Of a DNA stretch of 11,802 nt, positions 4,883-11,800 are shown piece by piece. The stretch is from Fibrobacter sp. (GTDB lineage Bacteria; Fibrobacterota; Fibrobacteria; Fibrobacterales; Fibrobacteraceae), in contig JAFWRL010000175.1 of the NCBI GenBank assembly GCA_017520105.1, forward strand, positions 1 to 11,802, written 5' to 3'. Position 1 is the stretch's first letter. Every line of letters starts with the position of its first letter. The notes under the pieces were generated by a model that ran no database searches, was not told where the DNA came from, and saw only the letters and a list, made by a program, of their open reading frames with translations. Made by a program: the position numbers and the translations under genes.

Positions 4883-5947
4883 ATGATTACCTCGATTATC
4901 CTTACTATTCTTTTTATTCTTGGAGACGCTGGCGTGCTGTTCATGAGTCAAGCGAGTTTTGGGAAGATTCCGCAGGGCAAGCGTCTGGAGCGCATCAAGC
5001 AGTCGCCGAATTACGATGTCAAAAAGAAGCAGTTCGTGAACGCAGAAGAAACTGAATTCATGACGGGCAACAAGAGTACGCTCACTGTTTGGCGCGAATT
5101 CATGTTCAACAAGAAAAAGAATACCGTTCCGGACACAGCTATTCACGCTATCAAAACGGATGTCAAATCGCTCCCTGCGGACAAGGATTGGATTGTATGG
5201 TTCGGGCATTCCTCTTACCTGTTGAACTTGTCCGGGAAAAAGATTCTCGTGGATCCGGTGTTTTACAAGGGTTCTCCGGTAAGTTTTGCGAACAAGATGT
5301 TCAAGGGCACGGACATTTACAAGCCTGTCGATATGCCGGACATCGATTACCTTGTCATCACCCACGACCATTGGGACCATCTGGATTACGAGGTCGTCAC
5401 GGAAATGGAGCCTCGCGTTAAGAAGGTGATTACGGCACTTGGCGTGGGTTCGCATCTGGAGTACTGGCACTATCCCGTCGAAAAACTTCTGGAGATGGAC
5501 TGGTGGGATTCCACGCAACTGGAGAGCGGTTTCAAGGTCACGGCGACACCGGCAAGGCATTTTTCGGGCCGCGATTTGCACAAGAACAAGACGCTATGGG
5601 CTTCGTTCGTGCTTGAAACGCCCAAAAGAACTATATGGATTGGCGGCGACAGCGGGTACGGCAAGCATTTCGCAAAAATCGGGCAAAAATTCCCGAACAT
5701 CGACTTGGGGATTCTCGAAAACGGGCAGTACAATCCTGACTGGGCGCAGGTCCACACGATGCCGCAATATTTAGGCCAGGAGATGAAAGACCTTGGCGCC
5801 GCTCGCTACATCACGGTTCACCATTCCAAGTTCTGCCTGAGCAAGCATCCGTATTACGAGCCGCTCGAAAACGCAAAAAAGGCCGCCAAGGAATCTGGCA
5901 AGCCTTTGTTCATGCCGCTCATCGGCGAAGTCGTTTATTTAGAATAA
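4883..5947 (+). CDS. Membrane-anchored metallo-beta-lactamase-fold hydrolase (UlaG/NAPE-PLD-like, COG2220)
   Basis: A 354-residue protein with an N-terminal membrane segment (residues 1-21, MITSIILTILFILGDAG...), then FGKIPQGKRLERIKQSPNY and the hydrolase domain from about residue 100. Metal ligands are visible: THDHWDH with His161, His163, Asp165 and His166, His226 (ATPARHFSGR), Asp256 (IGGDSG) and His314 (TVHHSKF). LVDPVF at 122-127 is typical of this branch. Relatives include lipid phosphodiesterases and lactonases, so the substrate cannot be named. I chose the ATG at 4883 because it starts the membrane helix. A TTG at 4856 lies inside the upstream terminator, and ATG 4943 would remove the helix. 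There is no clear Shine-Dalgarno sequence or room for a usual promoter after the terminator. Confidence 0.88.
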   Translation: MITSIILTILFILGDAGVLFMSQASFGKIPQGKRLERIKQSPNYDVKKKQFVNAEETEFMTGNKSTLTVWREFMFNKKKNTVPDTAIHAIKTDVKSLPADKDWIVWFGHSSYLLNLSGKKILVDPVFYKGSPVSFANKMFKGTDIYKPVDMPDIDYLVITHDHWDHLDYEVVTEMEPRVKKVITALGVGSHLEYWHYPVEKLLEMDWWDSTQLESGFKVTATPARHFSGRDLHKNKTLWASFVLETPKRTIWIGGDSGYGKHFAKIGQKFPNIDLGILENGQYNPDWAQVHTMPQYLGQEMKDLGAARYITVHHSKFCLSKHPYYEPLENAKKAAKESGKPLFMPLIGEVVYLE

Positions 5948-5961
5948 TTTGTAGAGGCGAC

Positions 5962-5995
5962 CATGCCGTCATGTTAGCACAAAATAAGCGGCATG
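5962..5995. repeat. Inverted repeat after the hydrolase gene
   Basis: CATGCCG (5962-5968) and CGGCATG (5989-5995) can pair around a 20-base loop. There is no T-run, so it is at most a weak or Rho-assisted end signal. TTGTAA (5998-6003) and TTACAA (6019-6024) form another inverted pair just downstream. Confidence 0.35.
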
Positions 5996-6017
5996 CGTTG
6001 TAAAAAAAAATTACACT

Positions 6018-6046
6018 TTTACAAATCAAAGAAAAATAATTTATAT
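6018..6046 (+). promoter_or_regulatory. Probable promoter of the patatin-like gene
   Basis: TTTACA (6018-6023) and TTATAT (6041-6046) are spaced by exactly 17 bases. A GGGG/CCCC hairpin (6063-6076) lies in the short leader just before the Shine-Dalgarno sequence. Confidence 0.55.
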
Positions 6047-6096
6047 AAGCTACTAATAGTGCGGGGATTAAGCCCCATCTAACCAAGGAGAAAATA

Positions 6097-7197
6097 ATGA
6101 AACTTGCTATTGCAATTTCGGGCGGTGGCGCCCTCGGTATTGGCCCCCTTCAGTTCATGCGTCGTCTCGAAGCCGATCTCGGCATGAGTCTCGCTGACGC
6201 CGGATTCGCGTTTGCCGGCACGTCAACGGGTTCCATCGTGGCGGCAGGCCTTTGCTCGGGCATGTCAGCAGCCCAGCTCTACGACCTTTACAAGAACAAC
6301 TTGAAAGCCATTTTCACCAAAGTGGGCCTCGCCGCAAAGCTTCTTAGCAAGAATTTTTACCGTTACGACAACTCCAATCTCAAGAAACTCCTGCAGCAAA
6401 ATTTCCGCTACAAGATGTACGAATTCAAAAAACCAATCTACATCCCGGCAACGTTCATGAACGGCGATAGCGTCGAAAAGGTCTGGGACCGCGGTGACGG
6501 AATGACGGACCAGTGGTTTGCAGTGCTTTCGAGCTGCTCCGCCCCCACGTATTTCGAGCCAGTGAGCCGCACCAAAAACGGTGTCAAGGAAATTTATTGC
6601 GATGGCGGCATGTGGTCAAACGACCCCATCATGGTGCTGGAATCCGGTCTGAACAAAGTTCCGGAATTCAAGGGCAACTACAAGATTCTCTCGTTCAACA
6701 CGGGAATGCGCCACCCCAACAAGGCTCCTGATGACATGAGCATCATCGGCTGGGGCAAATACATCCTTGAAGAATGGGTCGCACGCACAGGCCGGTCCGG
6801 ATTCTTCCAGGCTCAAGCGAACATCGGTGCAGACAACGTCTATCGTGTAGTTCCTGAGGTCAGCAAGAAATACGCCATGGACGACCTCACAATTATCGAC
6901 AAGGTTTCCGACATTTGGGACAAGCTCTACGATGAAATCGGCGCAGAGGTTCTGGCATTCGTAAGATCGACGATGACCGAAGCAACAGCGACTGCCAAAG
7001 TTGCAGCAAAGGTCGCAGCCGACACCGCAGCTACAAAAGCAACCGCGCAAAAGGCGACAACGGATAAGGTCAAGACCTCCAAAGCCAAGACAGCCAAAGT
7101 CAAAAAAGCAGCGAAGGCCCCGGCCAAAAATACAGCGAACAAATCCGTAAAAAAGTCCGCTAAAAAGCCTGCTAAAAAATCAAAGAAACATAAATAA
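6097..7197 (+). CDS. Patatin-like phospholipase with a histone-H1-like tail
   Basis: A 366-residue protein. The patatin domain covers about residues 1-290 with the oxyanion loop GGGALG (9-14), nucleophile elbow GTSTG (Ser43) and the DGG motif (Asp169), which together give the Ser-Asp dyad of patatin lipases. It should hydrolyse acyl esters of phospholipids or related lipids. There is no signal peptide, so it is probably cytoplasmic or peripheral to the membrane. Residues 291-366 form a low-complexity tail rich in Lys, Ala and Thr that ends KKPAKKSKKHK, like histone H1-type tails. AAGGAG (6085-6090) lies six bases before the ATG. It has its own promoter and a strong terminator, so it is probably monocistronic. 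Confidence 0.92.
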   Translation: MKLAIAISGGGALGIGPLQFMRRLEADLGMSLADAGFAFAGTSTGSIVAAGLCSGMSAAQLYDLYKNNLKAIFTKVGLAAKLLSKNFYRYDNSNLKKLLQQNFRYKMYEFKKPIYIPATFMNGDSVEKVWDRGDGMTDQWFAVLSSCSAPTYFEPVSRTKNGVKEIYCDGGMWSNDPIMVLESGLNKVPEFKGNYKILSFNTGMRHPNKAPDDMSIIGWGKYILEEWVARTGRSGFFQAQANIGADNVYRVVPEVSKKYAMDDLTIIDKVSDIWDKLYDEIGAEVLAFVRSTMTEATATAKVAAKVAADTAATKATAQKATTDKVKTSKAKTAKVKKAAKAPAKNTANKSVKKSAKKPAKKSKKHK

Positions 7198-7212
7198 GCC
7201 TTTGCATCAAGC

Positions 7213-7244
7213 AAAAACGCGCAGCAATTAGCTGCGCGTTTTTT
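7213..7244. terminator. Bidirectional rho-independent terminator
   Basis: AACGCGCAGC (7216-7225) pairs perfectly with GCTGCGCGTT (7231-7240) around AATTA, with A7213-7217 before and T7239-7244 after. It can end both the patatin gene (plus) and the mannanase gene (minus), which converge here. Confidence 0.88.
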
Positions 7245-7279
7245 GAACTTTTCACCGACCGTAGCCGCTTCAAAAAGCG

Positions 7280-8917
7280 TTAGCTCAAGTCCTTGATGAC
7301 CATGATGCCGCTGCGTTCAATTTTCGGATACTGGCGCATGCCTTCCCCGCCCTTGCCCTTGTCCAAGATGTCAAGCAGGGTACCGCTGGTCGAGTAGAGA
7401 TGCAATTCCCACGGACCATTCGGGGCATTGAAGTAGCCGGAATTCTTTTGCACATTGCGCTGGAACGTCCTATTGAGGCGATCGGCGACACTACGGGCAT
7501 GGACAAGCGAGACGTCGGCGAGGTTCCAGGAGATAGGCACTCCGCCCATGTCGAAAATGAGCACAGCTTCGACATCGGTCTCTTCTTTCATGGTGAATTT
7601 CCAGCTGAAGTTCTGCCAGCTCGTGCTCAAGTCCAGAATACGGCCGTTCGCATAAGGCGTATAGTTTTCGCAATCCTTCTTGATATTCACGTTGAGCGTG
7701 CGCGGCTTGTCGGCCTTGGCACGCATGCTGAACACGTAGGTCACGCCCTTATGGAGCGCAAAATGCTGCTTGAACTGGAGATTCCAGGAATCCTTGCCGC
7801 ATTTTTTTATGTCGAAGTGAACTACGCCATTCTCCACGGTGACGTCGCCCTTTCCGCCCCAGAAATCGGTAGTCCAGCCGCTGAGTGGGTCTTCGGCACT
7901 GAAATCACCGTTTTCGATGATATTCGTGCTTGTACCCTGGGAACCCGTCGTGAAATCCTTGTTCTGGATAAAGTTCGGGATAACGCTCGTGTTCTGGATT
8001 CCAAGAGGACTGTCGATAGTCACTTCCTTGCCCCAGCCCACTAAGGTATTGTAAGAGCCGTGAACCGTCATATCCATTTCTGGACTGTCAAAGTTACCCG
8101 GCCCCCAACTCCAGGCGAGCCAGCCAATCCCCAAGCGTTCACACTCGGACATGATAAACTTGTACGGAATTTCCCTGACGCCGCCGGCGGCCACAGGAGC
8201 AAATTCGCCAACGATAAGCGGCACCTTCCGCTTGATGGAATCTTCGAGTACGCCCTTGATACGGTCCTGGACAGTTGCATAGCCGGTCGCAACGGGATTA
8301 TGACGTTCAGTCGGCCACCACATGTGAATCGAGAAAATCAAGTTGTGTTCCGGATCGGCACGCAAAAGCTTCGGGCCGACTTTCAAAAGATTCTTTTCGT
8401 TCTGTCCCCATTCGTCCGCGTCAATCATGATGGGCACGCGCACGCCAGACGCACGGAGTTTCGTGACGATAATGTTGTATGCGTTGAAGAACTCATCAGC
8501 ACTCTGGGGTTTGTCACCCGGTTCGTTACCGATGTTCAAAATCAAGTATTCCTGATGATTCGATATCATCTGGAGTGATTCATCGCGAAGCCAAAAATCA
8601 AGAGCGTCACTCAGGCGGTCCCAATTACCGGTCGTATCGTGGATTTCGGGAATGGGAATCATGCCATTTGCAATACAAAGCGAAATAATATTATCCAAAT
8701 CACTGATGCGGCCACGGGTATTCCAAACAATTCGCACACAGTTCGCGCCAGTCTTTGCGATTTCGGGAATAGTCTTGCCTTCACGGTCCGTCCAAATAAA
8801 CATGTGGTTCACACCACGGAGGACAACCTTCTCGTTGTCCTTGCTATACAGACAAGAATCTTGAACGAAAAAGCCCGGTTTTACAGATGAGCCGTTCATA
8901 TTTTTTCTTTTCTCCAT
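7280..8917 (-). CDS. GH5 (probably subfamily 8) endo-beta-1,4-mannanase with CBM and tail
   Basis: A 545-residue glycoside hydrolase. The GH5 barrel spans about residues 20-300 with LRGVNHMF (33-40), EIHDTTGNWD (91-100), acid/base Glu132 in NIGNEPGD, FSIHMWWP (195-202), nucleophile Glu238 in IVGEFAP, and GWLAWSWGPG (265-274). These signatures match bacterial GH5_8 mannanases, which cut beta-1,4-mannan. A CBM4/9-type (CenC-like) module follows at about 333-473 (NIIENGDFS...LSGW...). The end, about 502-545 (WELHLYSTSGTLLDIL...GIMVIKDLS), resembles a type IX sorting tail. Unusually, the N-terminus MEKRKNMNGSSVKPG has no signal peptide, and an in-frame TGA lies six bases before the first ATG. The second Met (residue 7) has GGAG 12 bases upstream and is an alternative start. 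Confidence 0.9.
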   Translation of the reverse strand: MEKRKNMNGSSVKPGFFVQDSCLYSKDNEKVVLRGVNHMFIWTDREGKTIPEIAKTGANCVRIVWNTRGRISDLDNIISLCIANGMIPIPEIHDTTGNWDRLSDALDFWLRDESLQMISNHQEYLILNIGNEPGDKPQSADEFFNAYNIIVTKLRASGVRVPIMIDADEWGQNEKNLLKVGPKLLRADPEHNLIFSIHMWWPTERHNPVATGYATVQDRIKGVLEDSIKRKVPLIVGEFAPVAAGGVREIPYKFIMSECERLGIGWLAWSWGPGNFDSPEMDMTVHGSYNTLVGWGKEVTIDSPLGIQNTSVIPNFIQNKDFTTGSQGTSTNIIENGDFSAEDPLSGWTTDFWGGKGDVTVENGVVHFDIKKCGKDSWNLQFKQHFALHKGVTYVFSMRAKADKPRTLNVNIKKDCENYTPYANGRILDLSTSWQNFSWKFTMKEETDVEAVLIFDMGGVPISWNLADVSLVHARSVADRLNRTFQRNVQKNSGYFNAPNGPWELHLYSTSGTLLDILDKGKGGEGMRQYPKIERSGIMVIKDLS

Positions 8918-8928
8918 AAATCAATCTA

Positions 8929-8944
8929 TCCATTATAAATATAC
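8929..8944 (-). promoter_or_regulatory. Possible -10 region of the mannanase gene
   Basis: On the minus strand the sequence reads GTTGTATATTTATAATGG and contains TATATT and TATAAT within 30 bases of the first ATG. The -35 region is not recognisable. If used, the leader would be very short (about 10-15 bases) to the first ATG, or about 30 to the second. Confidence 0.35.
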
Positions 8945-9061
8945 AACTAAAAAATTTTGTGAGAACCAATTTTTTTGCCATATATAATAATTCGGCATTG
9001 GCCTCACGAAATTACAAGCAAATTTTGTGCCAGAAACAGCCCTGCAAGGGCCATTTGAGCC

Positions 9062-9835
9062 TTAACGGACAAAAAGGGATCTTTCCGGGAGGTGTTTCCA
9101 ATAACGTACCGGCAGGCAACGCCGCAGGAGTCGCGGATTAAGGCGCTCCTTAATAGCCATGGTATCGTAGTAAGACTTCCACATTCGTGTAAACTGGTCT
9201 GGCTGAGCAATCGCAGAGATTGATTTCGGATCGGGAACCGTTACGAAATGGGTTTTATAGTTTTCGTAATACACTCCGTAACCACGCTTGACGTCGATAA
9301 TCGCCCACGTGCCATTCGGATAACGGCAGCGGAAATGCCCGATAAGCATGTCCAGGATGTCGTATTTCGGTTCAATTTCTGCAACGTACATGCCGTCGGG
9401 AGCCTTGTTGAAGCGGACCATTCCAAGCATGTCGTCCATTTCGCGGCGGACGGAGCGGGCGACAGTAATGAGCGGTATCATTTCGAGGCTGGAAGGGTTC
9501 TTGCCGTAATTCGGGTCCAGCCCGGCAAAAAGCTTGCGCAAATAAGCGAGAATGTTCATCTCGATGCCAGCCGTTTCGGAACGGAAACAAGTTTCGAGCA
9601 ACCCGAGAACGTCCTTGCTTGCGGCGTTCACGATGGCGCGTTTAAGGCGGTTTGCGGACTCATCGGACGTTTCGACATGGAACGGTTGTGCAAAAAGGTC
9701 GGACGGGGCCTCGTTTTCGACTTCGTAGGAGCGTTCGGCGACAAAACCCGAAACGTCCAGACGCTGGCGGTAAATTTCGAATACCGCGCTCAAGAAACCG
9801 TTGAATGTAGAATCGTAGTGAATTGCGAGAGACAT
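9062..9835 (-). CDS. DUF4130 / TIGR03915 family putative DNA metabolism protein
   Basis: A 257-residue cytoplasmic protein of the family that accompanies the radical SAM protein TIGR03916. The N-terminus (YDSTFNGFLSAVFEIY, residues 7-22) matches the family opening 'DGSFeGfL.avfe.y'. WAIIDVKRGYGVYYE (177-191) and DQFTRMWKSYYDTMAIKERLNPRL, followed by LPVRYWKHLPE (about 241-251), are the DUF4130 signature. The family is sometimes fused to a uracil-DNA glycosylase domain; this copy is not, and no UDG gene is in the window. The biochemical activity is unknown to me; DNA repair is inferred from partners. It lies downstream of the radical SAM gene on the same strand, 227 bases away, with no visible promoter or Shine-Dalgarno sequence, so it may be co-transcribed. 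Confidence 0.9.
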   Translation of the reverse strand: MSLAIHYDSTFNGFLSAVFEIYRQRLDVSGFVAERSYEVENEAPSDLFAQPFHVETSDESANRLKRAIVNAASKDVLGLLETCFRSETAGIEMNILAYLRKLFAGLDPNYGKNPSSLEMIPLITVARSVRREMDDMLGMVRFNKAPDGMYVAEIEPKYDILDMLIGHFRCRYPNGTWAIIDVKRGYGVYYENYKTHFVTVPDPKSISAIAQPDQFTRMWKSYYDTMAIKERLNPRLLRRCLPVRYWKHLPERSLFVR

Positions 9836-9842
9836 GGAGGGA

Positions 9843-9884
9843 GTAGGAAGTGGTTAGTGGTTGGTGGTTAGTAGGAAGTTGGTA
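9843..9884. repeat. Low-complexity TGGTTAG-type tandem repeat
   Basis: GTAGGAAG occurs at 9843-9850 and 9871-9878, and the space between consists of GTGGTTA-like heptamers. It sits directly upstream of the DUF4130 start on the minus strand. Confidence 0.5.
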
Positions 9885-9894
9885 GAACTTAGAG

Positions 9895-10030
9895 GCGTCA
9901 TCCTGAAGCCTGTAAGGCTGAAGGATCCAGTGATGTTTAGTTGGGAGAAGCGATAATCTGATTAGGAGTTAGGAATCTGCATTACAAAAAATTACTGGAT
10001 GTTTCGTGGTTGCACCACTCAACATGACGT
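9895..10030. repeat. Small interspersed element with inverted ends
   Basis: The left arm starts GCGTCATCCTGAAG and ends GGATCCAGT (to 9931). The right arm starts ACTGGAT (9994) and ends CATGACGT (10030). GTCAT/ATGAC and CCAGT/ACTGG are in inverted positions, and small hairpins lie in both arms (AGCC-GGCT near 9907-9919, GTGGT-ACCAC near 10006-10018). GTCATCCTG recurs at 10062-10070. Such GTCATCCTG...GGATCC units are common dispersed repeats. No ORF is inside. Confidence 0.55.
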
Positions 10031-10062
10031 TTCAATCGTGAAGTCAGTCATTCTGCCCATTG

Positions 10063-11358
10063 TCATCCTGGAGGGCGCAGCGCGACTTTCGGCGGCGAGG
10101 CGGCCGGAGCGGGTAACGCCATAGGCATGCTATCGAACAAATCCAACTGGTCGGACTTGGGCTTCCCAGTCAAAAGTAACGGACGAATCATCTCCGGATA
10201 TAGCTTGCGCAATTCTCTCGGCACGTTGTTATCGTAAATGAAATATTTGGCGCGTTTCAGTACCACCCCCATTTTCTTTAGATGTTCAAGTCGGATTTTA
10301 GAATAACGCCTCCCGCTGACGATAAGTTGCGCCGAGCGGATGCCAATCCCAGGCACGCGTAGAATCATCTCATAATCGGCAGTCTGCAAATCCACCGGGA
10401 AACATTCCGGATGACGTAACGCCCACACCACTTTCGGATCCAAATCCGGGTCCAGAAACGGATTCTTTTCATCCAAAATTTCGTTGTATTCGAACTTGTA
10501 AAAACGCATGAGCCAGTCTGCTTGATACAGCCGATGCTCCCGCAAAAGTGGCGGTTTCGTCGTAAGCACGGGCAAGCGCTTGTCCGCATTGATGGGAATG
10601 TACCCCGAAAAATAGACACGCTTCATCTGCTGTTGTTTGTAAAACCCAGCAGAAAGCGTCAAAATCTGAAAATCAGTCTCCCCCGACGCCCCGACAATCA
10701 TCTGCGTGCTCAGCCCCGCAGGCAAGAACTTAGGCGAATACCTGGACTTGTCCGTCTTGTACTCCAACTTGCGTTCCGCCAAGAAGTTCATCGGGCGGTA
10801 TATCGATGCAAAATTCTTTTCTGGCGCAAGGTATTGCAATTGCTTATCGGAGGGAATCTCGATATTGACGCTGCTGCGGTCAGCATAGAGCCCCGCTTCG
10901 AACAGGAGCCTAGAGCTTGCACCAGGAATCGCCTTCAAATGGATATAACCGCCAAAATGATGCACAAGGCGCAATTCCTTCGCCACCTTAATCAAAAGCT
11001 CCATCGTATTATCCGGCGAACCGATGACCGCCGAACTCAAAAAGAGCCCCTCGATGTAATTGCGCCGGTAAAATTCCAAAGTCAGGTCAATCAGTTCCTT
11101 GGGAGTAAATGTCGCCCGTGGGATATCGTTGCTGCGGCGGTTGACGCAATAAGCGCAATCGTACTTGCAGGCATTGCTGAACAGGACCTTCAAAAGAGAA
11201 ATGCACCGCCCGTCGGCGCTCCACGTGTGGCAAATGCCAGAACTGTGCCCGCACCCCATTCCGTTTTTGGGCGAGTTGCGATTGGAACCGCTTGACGAAC
11301 ACGAAACGTCGTATTTGGCGGCATCCCCCAAAATGTTCAATTTATCGCGTAATTCCAT
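10063..11358 (-). CDS. Radical SAM putative DNA modification/repair protein (TIGR03916)
   Basis: A 431-residue protein. The radical SAM cluster motif is CKYDCAYC (Cys64, Cys68, Cys71), ligating the 4Fe-4S cluster that cleaves S-adenosylmethionine. Preceding Cys20, Cys36, Cys43 and Cys52 (GICHTW, DGRC) are also typical of this family. YIEGLFLSS (101-109), GGYIHLKAIPGA (136-147) and SVNIEIPS (163-170) are family blocks. A helix-hairpin-helix DNA-binding motif lies at about 329-350 (RVPGIGIRSAQLIVSGRR). The C-terminal tail contains QLDLF (404-408), which fits the sliding-clamp binding consensus, followed by a Pro/Ala-rich end. The product is unknown; a role on DNA is inferred from the helix-hairpin-helix and the partner gene. 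The start has a good promoter upstream but only a weak Shine-Dalgarno sequence. The stop codon lies in a GTCATCCTG repeat. Confidence 0.93.
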   Translation of the reverse strand: MELRDKLNILGDAAKYDVSCSSSGSNRNSPKNGMGCGHSSGICHTWSADGRCISLLKVLFSNACKYDCAYCVNRRSNDIPRATFTPKELIDLTLEFYRRNYIEGLFLSSAVIGSPDNTMELLIKVAKELRLVHHFGGYIHLKAIPGASSRLLFEAGLYADRSSVNIEIPSDKQLQYLAPEKNFASIYRPMNFLAERKLEYKTDKSRYSPKFLPAGLSTQMIVGASGETDFQILTLSAGFYKQQQMKRVYFSGYIPINADKRLPVLTTKPPLLREHRLYQADWLMRFYKFEYNEILDEKNPFLDPDLDPKVVWALRHPECFPVDLQTADYEMILRVPGIGIRSAQLIVSGRRYSKIRLEHLKKMGVVLKRAKYFIYDNNVPRELRKLYPEMIRPLLLTGKPKSDQLDLFDSMPMALPAPAASPPKVALRPPG

Positions 11359-11409
11359 TTTTCAACTTATTTTTACGACACATCCGTTTACTTGCCTTTT
11401 TGTTCACTA

Positions 11410-11438
11410 AATATAATAACTACTGCTCATAAAAGCAA
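11410..11438 (-). promoter_or_regulatory. Probable promoter of the radical SAM gene
   Basis: On the minus strand TTGCTT (11438-11433) and TATATT (11415-11410) are spaced by exactly 17 bases, predicting a start near 11403 and a leader of about 45 bases. Confidence 0.65.
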
Positions 11439-11462
11439 GAACTTTTTAGTTTTTTTTATGCA

Positions 11463-11509
11463 ACACCCCAAAAATTTACATGTTCTAGAAATTGAACCGT
11501 GTAAGGTGT
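11463..11509. repeat. Imperfect long hairpin before the tandem repeat
   Basis: Three nested pairs line up: ACACC/GGTGT (11463-11467, 11505-11509), TTACA/TGTAA (11476-11480, 11500-11504) and GTTC/GAAC (11482-11485, 11494-11497). They are separated by an internal loop and small mismatches. It lies immediately 5' of the first 126-bp repeat copy. Confidence 0.4.
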
Positions 11510-11512
11510 CCC

Positions 11513-11638
11513 CGGCACTCTGTGTGGCTCGGAACTTTAGTTCCGTTTACAGTTCTTCTATGATGAATCAGCCACCGATGTAACTTGCACATCCATAGAA
11601 ATTTTAATTTCGTTATGGATGTAGCTGGGTGCTGAGGC
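11513..11638. repeat. 126-bp structured repeat, copy 1
   Basis: Identical over all 126 bases to 11675-11800. CGGCAC (11513) and GTGCTG (11630) can close the unit. Inside, GTGGCT/AGCCAC (11523-11528, 11570-11575) enclose the perfect hairpin CGGAAC-TTTA-GTTCCG. A second strong hairpin pairs ACATCCATA with TATGGATGT and GAAAT with ATTTC, again around a TTTA loop. The compact multi-stem plan suggests a structured RNA or a folded single-strand DNA site. No plausible protein is encoded. Confidence 0.85.
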
Positions 11639-11674
11639 AGGGGCGACAGCATAATGTTCCGAATAAGGCGACCT

Positions 11675-11800
11675 CGGCACTCTGTGTGGCTCGGAACTTT
11701 AGTTCCGTTTACAGTTCTTCTATGATGAATCAGCCACCGATGTAACTTGCACATCCATAGAAATTTTAATTTCGTTATGGATGTAGCTGGGTGCTGAGGC
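11675..11800. repeat. 126-bp structured repeat, copy 2
   Basis: Exact second copy, starting 162 bp after the first with a 36-bp spacer (11639-11674). In this copy the outer stem is longer (CCTCGGCAC with GTGCTGAGG, one G-U pair). The last 15 bases or so of the spacer resemble the sequence before copy 1 (CCG..TAAGG.G.CC), so the true unit may extend leftward. The window ends two bases after this copy, so further copies may follow. The rest of the 11359-11802 interval holds only the radical SAM promoter and the hairpin at 11463-11509. Confidence 0.85.

Noticed and set aside
4841..5581. Minus-strand ORF of 246 residues
   Set aside because: It is antisense to the metallo-hydrolase, which has intact catalytic motifs. 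No domain is visible in the antisense product.
6927..7214. Minus-strand hydrophobic ORF (95 residues)
   Set aside because: It is the complement of the Lys/Ala-rich tail, whose codons read as Phe/Leu/Ala on the other strand. It is not a membrane protein.
9039..9051. Minus-strand terminator after the DUF4130 gene
   Set aside because: Only a 5-bp stem (GCCCT/AGGGC) with a poor T-run; too weak to call.
10522..11295. Plus-strand ORF of 257 residues
   Set aside because: It is antisense to the radical SAM gene, is rich in Arg and Gln with no recognisable domain, and is a shadow of its codon bias.
11485..11754. Minus-strand ORF of 89 residues containing a repeated 'MCKLHRWLIHH' segment
   Set aside because: It arises because the 162-bp period is divisible by three. 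Composition is unlike a protein, it has no Shine-Dalgarno sequence, and the structured repeat explains it better.
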